NCBI GenBank assembly: GCA_024228935.1
Contig: JAAESX010000229.1
Coordinates: 1 to 64,000 of the forward strand
Source of the DNA: Pseudomonadota bacterium
GTDB lineage: Bacteria > Myxococcota_A > UBA796 > CAJQPC01
Length of the DNA stretch: 64,000 nucleotides
Direction: 5' to 3'
The notes beneath the pieces are model-generated. The model was not told the DNA's origin, ran no database searches, and was given only the letters and a program-made list of their open reading frames with translations. Below, one piece after another: positions 27,979-37,270 of the stretch. The translations under genes and the position numbers were made by a program. Numbering within the stretch: the first letter of the stretch is position 1; every line of letters begins with the position of its first letter.

Positions 27979-28014
27979 GGGTTCCTCCAGCCGTCCAGTT
28001 TCACTGGAACGAGG

Positions 28015-28638
28015 TCAGGTATGGGCGACTCGGGCGGCCAGGGCGTGCAGTGCCTCGGCTCGGTCGTCAAAGGCTTCGCTCCCGGAGTCGTCGACCAACG
28101 TGGTCGTCGTAGCCAGACTACCCAGCACATTGCCGAGCACGAGGTCAGAGCGCGTTCGTTCGAGCTGCTTCCGGCAGATCTTCACCAGGCTCTCGCCGTC
28201 GGTGAGGGGCGGCGCGGCCTTGAACGTGATGAGCGTGATGTCGTCGCTCCAGAACCGGACGCGGTCCGCGATCTTCGGCGTGGGCCGCAGCGTCAGCGTG
28301 AGCGTTTCGAGGTTCGAGGAGATCTTGCCGACGGCCGAGCCCGCCAGCTCGTAGTCGCCGACGGCGGCGGCATGGATCACCCAGCCCTGGGGGTTCGCAC
28401 GCACCCAGATCTCCATCCGCTCCATCAGGTCGCGGGTGTCCGCGAACTCCTCGGTGGACGGGATGGCGTTCGCGCGGAGGCAGGCCTCGGGCGAGCCCAG
28501 GAAGTGCACCCGGCAGCCGTGAACGACCAGCGCGCTGGCGATGGCCACGCCCGTGCGTCCCGACGAGTGCGCCGAGATGTACCGCATGGCATCGATGGGG
28601 TTGCGCGTCGCGCCAGCGGTCACGAGGACGGGCCGCAT
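28015..28638 (-). CDS. CoaB-like (phosphopantothenoylcysteine synthetase domain) stand-alone protein
   Basis: 207 residues matching the C-terminal CoaB domain of Dfp: VLVTAGATRNPIDAMRYISAHSSGRTG (family TREPIDPVRYISNRSSGK), WVIHAAAVGDYELAG, GKISSNLETLTLTLRPTPKIADRV, and a late SDLVLGN. CoaB joins 4'-phosphopantothenate and cysteine with CTP. Here the CoaC half is missing, and the family KIKK segment reads KISS and KNPD reads PTPK, so activity is uncertain; it may be a paralogue. ATG 28638 has GGGAGG five bases upstream. panD at 19.9 kb is the only other CoA-pathway gene in the window. Confidence 0.75.
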   Translation of the reverse strand: MRPVLVTAGATRNPIDAMRYISAHSSGRTGVAIASALVVHGCRVHFLGSPEACLRANAIPSTEEFADTRDLMERMEIWVRANPQGWVIHAAAVGDYELAGSAVGKISSNLETLTLTLRPTPKIADRVRFWSDDITLITFKAAPPLTDGESLVKICRKQLERTRSDLVLGNVLGSLATTTTLVDDSGSEAFDDRAEALHALAARVAHT

Positions 28639-28705
28639 CGCTACCTCCCAAGGGGCATCCGAGCGTAACGCAGTGAGCGAGGGCCAGCCTCGGTTAGAGG
28701 CTCGG

Positions 28706-30292
28706 GTGCAGCGTGAGGCCGCCCCCGTCGTCGCCGGCTCCGTCGCTCTTGCGGCGCTGCTTCTGCGTTCGAGCTGGATCCAGCTCGGCGAGGTGTTGCC
28801 TGGCGGGCCCAGATCCTGGGCGCAGGCTTGGGGTGCGTGGCGCCTGGGTGGAGCCGAGCCCGAGGTCGCGGGCGACGTCCTGCTCGCTGGCTGGCCGGTG
28901 CTCGGGAGCATCGCGGCGCTGGACCTGATCCTCCCTTTGGTCGTCGCGACGACGCTCGCCGTGACGCTTTGGCTCGCCGCTGGGCTCGCGTCCGCCTACG
29001 TCGGGGCACGCAGGCTGGGCGCCGAGCCGCTGACCGCGGGCGCTGTCGCGGTCTTCGCGGGGGCCAACCCCGCGGTCCTGCAGGGGGTCTCCGAGGGACG
29101 CTACGAGTGGCTCGTCGTGCCCTGGGTCGCGCTCGGGCTCGTCGCCGCCATGGAGGAGCGGCACGTCCTGGTGGCCGTCGCTTGCCTCGGCGCCGCGCTC
29201 CACACCCCGCTGCTGGGCGCTTCGCTGGCCGGACTGGTCGTCCTCGCCGCGAGCTCGAGGTCCTGGCGGGCCGGTGGCCTGACCCTTGCGGCGGCGGCGG
29301 TCCCGGTCGTGGCGGTCGGCGCGCTGTCCTGGGGGGTCCAGTCCATCCCGTTCGGCGAGAAGATCGTGCACGCCAGCGGCAACGCCGGCGACTGGCTCGA
29401 GCCGTTCTTCGCCTGGAGGGACGACGCCACGGCTCCGCAGCTCGGTCTCTGGCTCGGCGCCCCGCTCGCCCTGCTGGCCTGGCGTCGCGGGGTCCTGCAC
29501 GGCGCGCTCGCACTGGGAGCTGCGGCCGCGCTGGTGCTGTCCATCGGCCCTGAGCTTCGGTGGGGGGCCGTCGCGTATTCGCTGGATGCCGCGATCCTGC
29601 CAGCCCCGGCCGCGCTGCTCGATGTGTTCGTCCCGCTCGAGGTCGTCACCTGGAAGAGCGTGCTCGTCCCCGGCCTGGTCGCGGGCGCCCTGGCGCTGTC
29701 GCGGCTCGATCGTCGGGCAGCCATCGTGCTGGCGCTGGGTGCGCTCGTCCACATCGTCCTGAACCCCATCGGCTCGGTGGCGGCCGGGTCGCCCCAGGCG
29801 CTGTCCCAGCTGCCGGGCGAGGGGCCCGTGCTGAACCTCCCCGTGGACGTTGAACGGGACGGCAACCAGCTCCGGTGGCTGTTCGCGCAGACGCAACACA
29901 GACGCCCTCTCTTGACGGGGATGGAGCCCCCCGAGCCGGCGGTCTTCCTGGCCGACCCGCTCGTGGTGCTGTCGATCAATGCCGTCGCCGGGCACCCACG
30001 ACACGCCGTCCCGGACCAGACGGCGACCGTCGTGTTGCAGGGCCTTGGGGTCGAGACAGTCGTGCTCGATCGGGACGCCGTGCCGATCGGTGGTCGTGTG
30101 CTGCTCGACGAGGTCCTGGGCCGGTACGTCGGCGCGGCCCAGCGTGATCTGGCCGGGGGGATCGACGTGTACTCACTGGAGCGAGGAGACGGGGTCGAGG
30201 CCGAGGCCACCCTGCTGATGGACACGCGAACGGGGGCGGACGGCCACCTCGAACCCGACGCCTGGCTGGTCGCCCACCCACCGGGTCGCTGA
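28706..30292 (+). CDS. Polytopic membrane protein, function unknown
   Basis: 528 residues with about ten hydrophobic helices in the first ~390 residues (AAPVVAGSVALAALLL, LDLILPLVVATTLAV, VLVAVACLGAALHTPLL, GALALGAAAALVLSIG, SVLVPGLVAGALALS, AAIVLALGALVHIVL). An ~130-residue soluble C-terminal part follows, probably periplasmic. The layout resembles polytopic glycosyltransferase-like or YfhO-like proteins, but I see no decisive motif. GTG 28706 is chosen because it lies 11 bases after TAGAGG; a GTG 11 codons earlier is possible. The last 13 bases before the next gene contain its neighbour's promoter-like element. Confidence 0.65.
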   Translation: MQREAAPVVAGSVALAALLLRSSWIQLGEVLPGGPRSWAQAWGAWRLGGAEPEVAGDVLLAGWPVLGSIAALDLILPLVVATTLAVTLWLAAGLASAYVGARRLGAEPLTAGAVAVFAGANPAVLQGVSEGRYEWLVVPWVALGLVAAMEERHVLVAVACLGAALHTPLLGASLAGLVVLAASSRSWRAGGLTLAAAAVPVVAVGALSWGVQSIPFGEKIVHASGNAGDWLEPFFAWRDDATAPQLGLWLGAPLALLAWRRGVLHGALALGAAAALVLSIGPELRWGAVAYSLDAAILPAPAALLDVFVPLEVVTWKSVLVPGLVAGALALSRLDRRAAIVLALGALVHIVLNPIGSVAAGSPQALSQLPGEGPVLNLPVDVERDGNQLRWLFAQTQHRRPLLTGMEPPEPAVFLADPLVVLSINAVAGHPRHAVPDQTATVVLQGLGVETVVLDRDAVPIGGRVLLDEVLGRYVGAAQRDLAGGIDVYSLERGDGVEAEATLLMDTRTGADGHLEPDAWLVAHPPGR

Positions 30293-30305
30293 GCTACAAC
30301 AGGGC

Positions 30306-33191
30306 ATGCTCCTGCTCTCCCTGTTGGCCTTCCTCCCGACGGACGACACTGTCCAGGTCGGTCCGGACGCACCCCACCTGGACGCCGACCCGATGGTCCA
30401 GGCGCGGCTCGGCCTCGAGCCCATGGCGCGGGCGTTCCGGCAGAGCTGGGGGCTGTGGCACATCCGCTTCGACGAGCGGGACGGCACCCCGCGACTGCTG
30501 ACCGGCCGGGGCATTCCGCTGGCGCAGGCCGACGTGTTCGCTGGCGACATCGCGCGGATGGCCGGAGTGGATCCGGCGAGCCTCGTGCGCGTCCGCCAGG
30601 CGGGGGACGACGAGCGCCAGTCGGTTCGCTACCTGCAGACCCATCGGGGCGCCGTGGTCGAGGGCGGGAGCCTCGATCTGCACGCGCAGGACGGGCGCAT
30701 CCACTTCGCGCTCGCCAGCCTGCATCCGCCGCACCTGGTGGGCTCACCCCAGGACGGCGAGGTCGCGCTGCGGCTCGAGGACGGGAGCTGGACCTGGGCT
30801 CTTCGCGTCGAGGAGGACGACCACGTCCGCTTCGTCGTCGACGGTCGGCTCGTGCACGAGTGGACGATGCGGTACCACCTGGACGTCGAGGTCGAGGAGC
30901 GCACCGTCGGGGATGCCCGCGTGCTCGAGGCCGCGCGAGGGGTCTGGGTCGAGGACAGCGCCGGCGGCGAGGAGACCGCGGTCGATGGCAGTCACAGCCG
31001 GACGGACTCGTTCAGCGCGACCCCGGAGGGGACGTACCTGGGCATCGTGCGGGACGGCCAGACCATCCTGGTCGACGAGGTCGTGGACGACGTGCTGGTC
31101 GGGGGCGACGACATCCCGAACGCCGCCGCCTCGGTCCTGCATCACTTCCACGTCGTGCGGGACTGGCTCGAGGACCGGCGGCCCGGCCACGCGTGGCTCC
31201 CGGACTACGTGCCGGCGGACGTCGAGATCTCCTGGACCTGCTGCAACGCGTACTACACCAGCGGCACGATCAACTTCTTCGTTGGAAACGAATATGTGAA
31301 CGATCTCGGCCGGATAGCCGACGTCATCTACCACGAGTACGGGCACGGCGTGCACCACTACGTGCTCGCGGGAGGGGTCTTCGCCGGGGACGTCAGCGAG
31401 GGCAGCGCCGACTACATCTCCGCGACCATCAACGAGGACCCGACGCTCGCGCCCGAGGCCTACACCAACGGCGGGTTCATCCGGGAGATCGACACGGACA
31501 AGGTCTACCCGGACGACGTCATCGGCCAGGTCCACAATGACGGGCTCATCTGGGCTTCGTTCATGTGGAACCTGCGGGCGCAGTGGGTCGAGAGCTACGG
31601 CGCCGAGGACGGCACCCGGAAGACCGATGAGCTGTTCCTCCAGGCTCTGTCGTACGGCCCGACGCTGACCGACGTCCATGCCGCTGTGCTGGTGGCCGAC
31701 GACGACGACGGGGACCTGTCCAACGGCACGCCGCATGCCTGCGAGCTGCTCACGCTGCTGGACCACCACGGTCTCGGACCGGGCCCGCTGGGCGCGCTCG
31801 TGGTCGACCACACGCCGCTCGGCCCGCAGGGGTCCTACGAGCTGAGCTACCCGGTGGACGTCGACGTGTTCAACCTGGGAACGGACTGTGGCCACGAGGG
31901 CGTGGAGACGCTCCAGATCTGGTACGGCGTCGATCTAGCCGACCCCTCGGACCTCGAGGCGTACACCCCGCTCGATGCTGCGGGGGACGGCGTCGCCTGG
32001 TCGACGGACATCCCGCGGCAGTTCCCGGGGAGCCAGGTCCACTACTTCGTGAGCTGGGCCAACGCCGAGGCCGAGGCCGCCTCGCACGGGGGCGACCCCA
32101 GCCGGATCTACGACTTCTGGGTCGGCGATCGCGCCGAGGTGTGGTGCGACGACTTCGAGGACGGGGTCGAGGACTGGACGCTCGAGGCCCGGGTCGGGGA
32201 CGAGGGCCTCGAGGAGTGGGTCTCGCAGTGGGAGTCGGGGGCCCCGGAAGGGCAACGCTTCAACGCGGATGGGGCGGTCTCGGGCAGCTCGGTGCTCGGC
32301 ACCCAGCTCACCGGTGATGGCTTCTACGCCGCCAACAACGGCATGCAGGCCATCAGCCCGGTCTGGTCGCTGGACGAGACCAATGAGTTCCTGGCGCTCC
32401 TGACCCTCGAGCGGCTGCTCACCGTCGAGGACGCTCGGTACGACCGCGCGACGCTGTCGCTGTGGCAGGACGGGGTGCCGGAGACTCTGTGGACGAACCC
32501 CGCGACCGAGAGCGGGAACGAGCACTTGCTCGACCCGGAGTGGACGACCATCGACGTCGATCTGTCGCCCTGGCAAGGCACCGGATCCGAGCTCCAGGTC
32601 GGCTTCGGGCTGACGTCCGACCAGGGGCTCGAGTACGGCGGCTGGAACCTGGACGACGTGTGCGTCGTGACGCTCGACGACGTGCCCGGGCACTACAGGG
32701 TCCGGGACCTGGCGGCGACGGACGAGGCCGATGTGGTGGCCATCACCTGGACGAACCCGTTCATGGACCCGCTCTCCACGACGGTCCTGGTCCGGAACGA
32801 CGAGGCGCTGCCGACGTCACTCGACGACGGGGTCATCATCGACCTCGACCTGACGCCCGAAGCTGGAGGCGAGCGATCTGTCGAGGACCCCACGGTGCTC
32901 GAGGGCGAGGCCGCGTTCTACGCCGTGTTCGTGTGGCAGACCGACGAGCTCGTGCACGACGCCGTGATCGAGGGCGAGAACGCGGATGAGGGCGGGGTGC
33001 CCGAGCCCCCGCCGCCCGAGGACACCGCGCCGCCCGAGGACACCGCGCCGCCGGTCGACAGCGAGGCGCCCGACGACCCGCCCGTCATCGAGGAGGAGCC
33101 GAACTGCGGCTGCGCCTCGACGACGGGACCCGAAGGCCTGGTCGGCCTCGCTGGTCTGGTGCTCCTCGTCCGGCGGCGCCGCCGTCGGTGA
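30306..33191 (+). CDS. Secreted zinc metalloprotease with MYXO-CTERM-like tail
   Basis: 961 residues. Short N-terminal hydrophobic signal (MLLLSLLAFL), propeptide-like region to about 250, then a gluzincin catalytic core with HEYGH (343-347) and the third zinc ligand Glu365 in SEGSADYISA. NDGLIWASFMWNLRAQW is typical of the M36/M4-type proteases. Beta-sandwich domains follow (residues ~480-880, one with CDDFEDGVEDWTLEA). The end is a PEDTAPPEDTAPP linker, then NCGCAS, a hydrophobic stretch and six arginines: a MYXO-CTERM-like sorting signal, which directs surface anchoring in Myxococcota. ATG lies 11 bases after TACAAC. Confidence 0.85.
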   Translation: MLLLSLLAFLPTDDTVQVGPDAPHLDADPMVQARLGLEPMARAFRQSWGLWHIRFDERDGTPRLLTGRGIPLAQADVFAGDIARMAGVDPASLVRVRQAGDDERQSVRYLQTHRGAVVEGGSLDLHAQDGRIHFALASLHPPHLVGSPQDGEVALRLEDGSWTWALRVEEDDHVRFVVDGRLVHEWTMRYHLDVEVEERTVGDARVLEAARGVWVEDSAGGEETAVDGSHSRTDSFSATPEGTYLGIVRDGQTILVDEVVDDVLVGGDDIPNAAASVLHHFHVVRDWLEDRRPGHAWLPDYVPADVEISWTCCNAYYTSGTINFFVGNEYVNDLGRIADVIYHEYGHGVHHYVLAGGVFAGDVSEGSADYISATINEDPTLAPEAYTNGGFIREIDTDKVYPDDVIGQVHNDGLIWASFMWNLRAQWVESYGAEDGTRKTDELFLQALSYGPTLTDVHAAVLVADDDDGDLSNGTPHACELLTLLDHHGLGPGPLGALVVDHTPLGPQGSYELSYPVDVDVFNLGTDCGHEGVETLQIWYGVDLADPSDLEAYTPLDAAGDGVAWSTDIPRQFPGSQVHYFVSWANAEAEAASHGGDPSRIYDFWVGDRAEVWCDDFEDGVEDWTLEARVGDEGLEEWVSQWESGAPEGQRFNADGAVSGSSVLGTQLTGDGFYAANNGMQAISPVWSLDETNEFLALLTLERLLTVEDARYDRATLSLWQDGVPETLWTNPATESGNEHLLDPEWTTIDVDLSPWQGTGSELQVGFGLTSDQGLEYGGWNLDDVCVVTLDDVPGHYRVRDLAATDEADVVAITWTNPFMDPLSTTVLVRNDEALPTSLDDGVIIDLDLTPEAGGERSVEDPTVLEGEAAFYAVFVWQTDELVHDAVIEGENADEGGVPEPPPPEDTAPPEDTAPPVDSEAPDDPPVIEEEPNCGCASTTGPEGLVGLAGLVLLVRRRRRR

Positions 33192-33237
33192 CGAACGGGT
33201 GTCGCGTTATGCTCTCGGCGACCCTGAGCGAGCATCG

Positions 33238-34050
33238 GTGACCACAGCCCCCTTTCGCGAAGCGGCTCAGGCGATCGAGCGCACCCTCGGACCGGCCCCC
33301 TCGACGGCGGTCGTCCTCGGGAGCGGTCTCGGCAGCCTGGTCGACAAAGCCCGACACCGACGCGCGGTGCCCTATGCCGAGATCGGACTCCCGGTCACGA
33401 GCGTCTCCGGACACGCCGGCACCCTCGTCACGGGGCGCCTGGGCGGGGTGCCCGTCGCCTTCCTGAGCGGACGCCTGCACGCATACGAGGGCCGCCCGAT
33501 GGAGGAGGTCGTCCGCGCCGTCCGTGCGATGAGCGCCTGGGGCGTCAAGCGCATCGTGCTCACCTCGGCCGCCGGCGCCCTGGACCCGACGCTTTCCCCT
33601 GGCGAGCTGCTCGTCGTAGAGGACCACCTCAACTTCATGGGCCGGAACCCGCTGGTCGGCGGGGACGACTCCCTCGGACCCCGGTTCCCGGACCTGTCCC
33701 GCGCCTACGACCCGGATCTGAGGGCCGAAGCGCTCGAGCTCGCTGCGGCGCTCGGCACGACCCTGCACTCCGGCATCCTGGCCGGGATGCTCGGCCCCTC
33801 GTACGAGACCCCGGCCGAGGTCCGCATGCTCGCCCAGCTCGGCGCTCGCACGGTCGGCATGTCGACGGTGCCCGAGGCCATCGCGCTGGCCCAGATGGGG
33901 ACACCGGTCATCGCGTTCAGCATGATCTCGAACCTGGCGAGCGGCCTCGGCGATGGTCAGCTGCACCACTCCGAGGTGAAGGTCGCCGCCGATGAGGCGG
34001 GAGGCCGCCTCGTCGCCCTGCTCCAGGCCCTCGTCGAGAGGTGGGCATGA
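33238..34050 (+). CDS. Purine nucleoside phosphorylase (PNP-I, trimeric type)
   Basis: 270 residues. It cleaves inosine or guanosine with phosphate in purine salvage. Motifs: AVVLGSGLGSLVD (phosphate Ser), VSGHAGTLVTG, FLSGRLHAYEGRP (family GRxHxYEG), IVLTSAAGALDP (family TNAAGG, here Ser for Asn), GMLGPSYETPAEVRML, and VGMSTVPEAIALAQMG. The GTG at 33238 starts it; a TATGCT element at 33208-33213 is a good -10, leaving a short leader. Its TGA overlaps the cytidine deaminase start (ATGA), a salvage operon. Confidence 0.92.
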   Translation: MTTAPFREAAQAIERTLGPAPSTAVVLGSGLGSLVDKARHRRAVPYAEIGLPVTSVSGHAGTLVTGRLGGVPVAFLSGRLHAYEGRPMEEVVRAVRAMSAWGVKRIVLTSAAGALDPTLSPGELLVVEDHLNFMGRNPLVGGDDSLGPRFPDLSRAYDPDLRAEALELAAALGTTLHSGILAGMLGPSYETPAEVRMLAQLGARTVGMSTVPEAIALAQMGTPVIAFSMISNLASGLGDGQLHHSEVKVAADEAGGRLVALLQALVERWA

Positions 34051-34460
34051 GCCTGGTCGACGCCGCCCGCGAGGCACGCCTTCGCGCGCACGCCCCCTAC
34101 AGCGGGTTCCGTGTGGGCGCCGCGGTGCAGTCCGCCGACGGCACGGTCTTCCATGGCTGCAACGTGGAGATCTCCAGCTACTCGCACACGTGCTGTGCCG
34201 AGCGGGTGGCGGTCTTCAAGGCCGTCAGCGAGGGCCACACCGAGCTCGTGGCATGCGCTGTGATGACGGACGTCAGCCCCCCGGCCACGCCGTGTGGTGC
34301 CTGCCGCCAGGTCCTGCACGACTTCGGGCCGGACATGGTGATGCTGCTCGCGAACCTCGACGGAGAGTGCGTCGAGATGCCGCTCAAGGCGCTCCTGCCG
34401 GACGCGTTCACGCCCGCGCAGGTGCTCGAGAAGATCAAGGCCCGCCACGGCGGAGCCTGA
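34047..34460 (+). CDS. cdd: Cytidine deaminase
   Basis: 137 residues, the short tetrameric class. It deaminates cytidine and deoxycytidine to uridine. Conserved APYSGFRVGAAV, the zinc and catalytic motifs HGCNVEISSYSHTCCAERVAV (Cys-Ala-Glu) and ATPCGACRQVL (PCxxC) are all present. The ATG is embedded in the PNP stop as ATGA, so the two are translated together. A 10-base gap separates it from the convergent GspE-type gene; GCCTGA...TCAGGC formed by the two facing stop codons could make a small shared hairpin. Confidence 0.95.
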   Translation: MSLVDAAREARLRAHAPYSGFRVGAAVQSADGTVFHGCNVEISSYSHTCCAERVAVFKAVSEGHTELVACAVMTDVSPPATPCGACRQVLHDFGPDMVMLLANLDGECVEMPLKALLPDAFTPAQVLEKIKARHGGA

Positions 34461-34470
34461 GCTCCCTCGT

Positions 34471-36732
34471 TCAGGCCTCTCGAGACATCGGGAGGACCCG
34501 CAGGATCTCGGTGGGCACCGTGAGCCCCTCTCCGAGCAGGAAGCTCGCGTAGTCGGCCATCGTGATGAAGCCGTCGTACTGGGCGGCGCGGAACAGGTCG
34601 TCCGGCGGCAGCTCGGAGTTGATGGCGTCGCGCACCTGGTTGCCGACCATCATCACCTCGTACACGCCGATGCGGCCGGAGAAGCCCGAGCCGTTGCACG
34701 CCTCACAGCCGCGGCCGATGTACATGCGCCCGCCGCGCGGGACCGTGACGTGCCCCTCGTTCAGCTGCTTGATGACGACCCGGGAGTACTCTTCGGGCTG
34801 ACGGCACTGGTCGCAGATGCGCCGCACGAGGCGCTGGTTGACGATGCCCTCGAGCGCCGAGCTGAGGACGAACCGCTCGATGCCCATGTCGCGGAGACGA
34901 GGGATGGTCGAGATGGCGTCGGTGGTGTGGAACGAGCTGAGGACCTGGTGGCCCGTGAGCGCGCCGTTGAACGTCAGATCGGCGGTGGCCCGGTCGCGGG
35001 TCTCGCCGACCATGATGATGTCGGGGCTCTGCCGCAGGAACGCCCGCATGACGTGGGGGAACGTCAGGCCAATGGCGTCGTTGACCTGGACCTGCGTGAC
35101 GCCGTCGAGGTCGTACTCGACGGGGTCCTCGACGGTACAGATCGACACGTCGGGTGAGTGCCGCTCCATGACGGCGGCGTACATCGTCGTCGTCTTTCCA
35201 CTTCCGGTCGGGCCGGTGACGAGCACGAGGCCGCCCGGCTGGAACACCATCCGGCGCAGCATCTCGAGGGCGCGGTCGTGGAGGATGAGCGAGCTGAGGC
35301 TGGCGGACAGGCGGGAGCTGTCAAGGATTCGGATGACCGCCTTCTCGCCCCAGCGGGTGTTGACCGTCGCGATGCGAAGCGCGTAGCGCTCCTTCTCGAT
35401 GGACATGGCGATGCGCCCATCCTGGGGAAGGCGACGCTCGGTGATGTCCATCGACGCCAGGACCTTGAGGCGCGACATGATGGGCATGTGGAGGTTCAGG
35501 CTGACCTGGCCTTCGCGCTCGTGCAGGCGACCGTCGATGCGGAAGCGGATGCGGAGCTGCTCGCGGCCCGGCTCGATGAGGATGTCGGACGCGTCGCGGT
35601 CGACGGCCTCGACGACCATGGTGTCGATCAGGCGGCTGACCTCTTGCGAGCTGGCGGCCGAGGTGAGGCCCCGGTTGGGCTGTGTGCTGGTCGTGCCGTC
35701 GTAGTCCACGCGCTGGGCGCGCTGCTGCACCCGCTGGCGGAAGCCGAGCCGGGCGCGCGTGTCGTTGCCTTCGACGCGCTCGACCTGGGTGCGCAGGAAG
35801 TTGGCGTAGTCCTTCTGCGAGACCGCGATGAGGCGGACCTGCATGCCGCGGAGCAGGCGGCGAATCTCGAGCAGTCCCGCGCGGTTGTGCGGCTGGTCGG
35901 TGGCCACCTCGACGACGCCCTGCTTCTCGGCGAGCGGGAGCATGCGTAGGCGGCGGATGGTTGCGACCGGCACGAGCTGGAGCAGACGCTCGTCGAACGT
36001 GCGGCCCTCGAGGGTGTCGAAGGTCACGCCGCGTGCCTGATTCAGCTCGTCGATGCGGTGAGCGAGTCGGCCGGCGATCTGGAGGCCGACCTGGGGCACC
36101 GCCTTCACGAGGCGATCGAAGATCTGCTGGTCGATGAGCAGCAGTCGGGTGTCCTCGATGGCGCTGACGTTCGCGCTGCGCGGCGAGCCCGTGATGAGCG
36201 ACATCTCACCGAAGTTGTCGCCGCCTCCGAGCTTGGCCAGCTCGACGGTGACGCCCAGGTCCCGGTCGCTGCGGTAGACGCTCACCAGGCCGCTGGTGAT
36301 CAGGTACATCGCGGTCGCGGGGTCGCCTTCGTGCACGATGGTCTCGCCGGCTGCAGCGTCGATCACCCGCAGGCGCGGAGCGAGCTTGCGCTTGAGCTCC
36401 GGACCCAGCGGGTCGAGCATCGCCACCGAGTCGAGCAGGCGCACGATCCGGTCCATGTCCGGCTTGGAGCTGGCGATGTCGGCCACGACCCGGATGGTGG
36501 GATCGCCGGGCCTCTCGGCCTCTTCGGTCGGCGGGTCGTTGAGGCCCAGCGAGGCCTCCAGATCCGGCAGGCTCGGGGCGTCCGTGACGTCTCGCGCGGG
36601 CGAGCCCGAGCTCGGCATGGTGATGTGGGGGGCGGGCTCGTCGTCGAGCATCGGGTCCCGGCCGTAGTCGTCGTCGATCTCGATGACGGCGCGCTTCTTG
36701 TCGGTGGGGTTCTTGTCGTCCGGGCCGGCCAT
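34471..36732 (-). CDS. GspE/PilB-type secretion ATPase with N-terminal cyclic-nucleotide-binding domain
   Basis: 753 residues. An acidic, disordered first 85 residues, then a CAP-type cNMP domain (about 92-210, phosphate cassette FGEMSLITGSPRSANV with Arg185), a GspE-N/MshEN-like domain (about 245-320: LLQLVPVATIRRLRMLPL, VEVATDQPHN), and the hexameric ATPase (355-740): Walker A GPTGSGKTTT (507-516), Walker B DIIMVGETRD (571-580), and zinc tetracysteine CDQC (640-643) with CEAC (676-679). It should power a type II secretion or type IV pilus-like machine, with input from cAMP or a similar ligand. A GGGAG precedes ATG 36732. No pilin or secretin genes are nearby. Confidence 0.88.
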   Translation of the reverse strand: MAGPDDKNPTDKKRAVIEIDDDYGRDPMLDDEPAPHITMPSSGSPARDVTDAPSLPDLEASLGLNDPPTEEAERPGDPTIRVVADIASSKPDMDRIVRLLDSVAMLDPLGPELKRKLAPRLRVIDAAAGETIVHEGDPATAMYLITSGLVSVYRSDRDLGVTVELAKLGGGDNFGEMSLITGSPRSANVSAIEDTRLLLIDQQIFDRLVKAVPQVGLQIAGRLAHRIDELNQARGVTFDTLEGRTFDERLLQLVPVATIRRLRMLPLAEKQGVVEVATDQPHNRAGLLEIRRLLRGMQVRLIAVSQKDYANFLRTQVERVEGNDTRARLGFRQRVQQRAQRVDYDGTTSTQPNRGLTSAASSQEVSRLIDTMVVEAVDRDASDILIEPGREQLRIRFRIDGRLHEREGQVSLNLHMPIMSRLKVLASMDITERRLPQDGRIAMSIEKERYALRIATVNTRWGEKAVIRILDSSRLSASLSSLILHDRALEMLRRMVFQPGGLVLVTGPTGSGKTTTMYAAVMERHSPDVSICTVEDPVEYDLDGVTQVQVNDAIGLTFPHVMRAFLRQSPDIIMVGETRDRATADLTFNGALTGHQVLSSFHTTDAISTIPRLRDMGIERFVLSSALEGIVNQRLVRRICDQCRQPEEYSRVVIKQLNEGHVTVPRGGRMYIGRGCEACNGSGFSGRIGVYEVMMVGNQVRDAINSELPPDDLFRAAQYDGFITMADYASFLLGEGLTVPTEILRVLPMSREA

Positions 36733-36811
36733 TTCATCTCCCGTTTGGACGGGGACTCTACCGCGTAGCAGCACTCGGGTACACTTCGACCGCCAGCCCT
36801 GAGGAGACACC

Positions 36812-37270
36812 ATGTCCACCGCGCTCATCGCTTCTTTCCTGCTCGCCTGTAGCCCCGATGTCGACCCGCGCTTCGGCGGCGGCGGAAGCTCCTCCGAGCA
36901 CGACGACGACAGCGGCACCGACACCGACACCGGCGGCTCGTCTGACGGCGACGCGCCGTCGATCAACGACGTGGACTGGGCCTTCGAGGACGCGCCGAAC
37001 ACGACCTACGGCACCAACCTGGTCCTTCGCATGGACATCACCGATCCGCAGGACGACCTCGCGGGTGGCGTGCTGAACCTGAAGCTGGCCACGACCGAGC
37101 TTGATCTCGAGATCGACGACGGCAGCGGCACGGGCGCGCGCGACGTCTACTGGGAGGACGGCGCCTGGGTCACGAACATCAACGTGCCCGCGGACGCCTA
37201 CGAGGTCTTCCTGGTCGCGTTCGACGCGGAAGAGAACTCGTCGGACGAGTTCACGTTCACGACCGAGTGA
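36812..37270 (+). CDS. Small lipoprotein with Asp/Thr/Gly linker and Ig-like domain
   Basis: 152 residues: MSTALIASFLLAC (lipobox, Cys13), a low-complexity linker of Ser, Gly, Asp and Thr (residues 20-48) of the kind seen in Myxococcota surface lipoproteins, and a small beta-sandwich-like domain (DVDWAFEDAPNTTYGTNLVLRMDI, VLNLKLATTELDLEID, AYEVFLVAFDAEENSS). GGAG precedes the ATG; TACACT at 36780 is a probable -10, facing a TAGAGT (36760-36755) for the divergent GspE-type gene. Its TGA abuts the convergent aldolase stop to give TGATCA. Function unknown. Confidence 0.72.
   Translation: MSTALIASFLLACSPDVDPRFGGGGSSSEHDDDSGTDTDTGGSSDGDAPSINDVDWAFEDAPNTTYGTNLVLRMDITDPQDDLAGGVLNLKLATTELDLEIDDGSGTGARDVYWEDGAWVTNINVPADAYEVFLVAFDAEENSSDEFTFTTE

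Noticed and set aside
27994..28008. TCCAGT-TTC-ACTGGA inverted repeat upstream of the FG-GAP lipoprotein
   Set aside because: A 6-bp stem in a 36-base spacer could be a terminator, operator or chance; nothing else supports a role.
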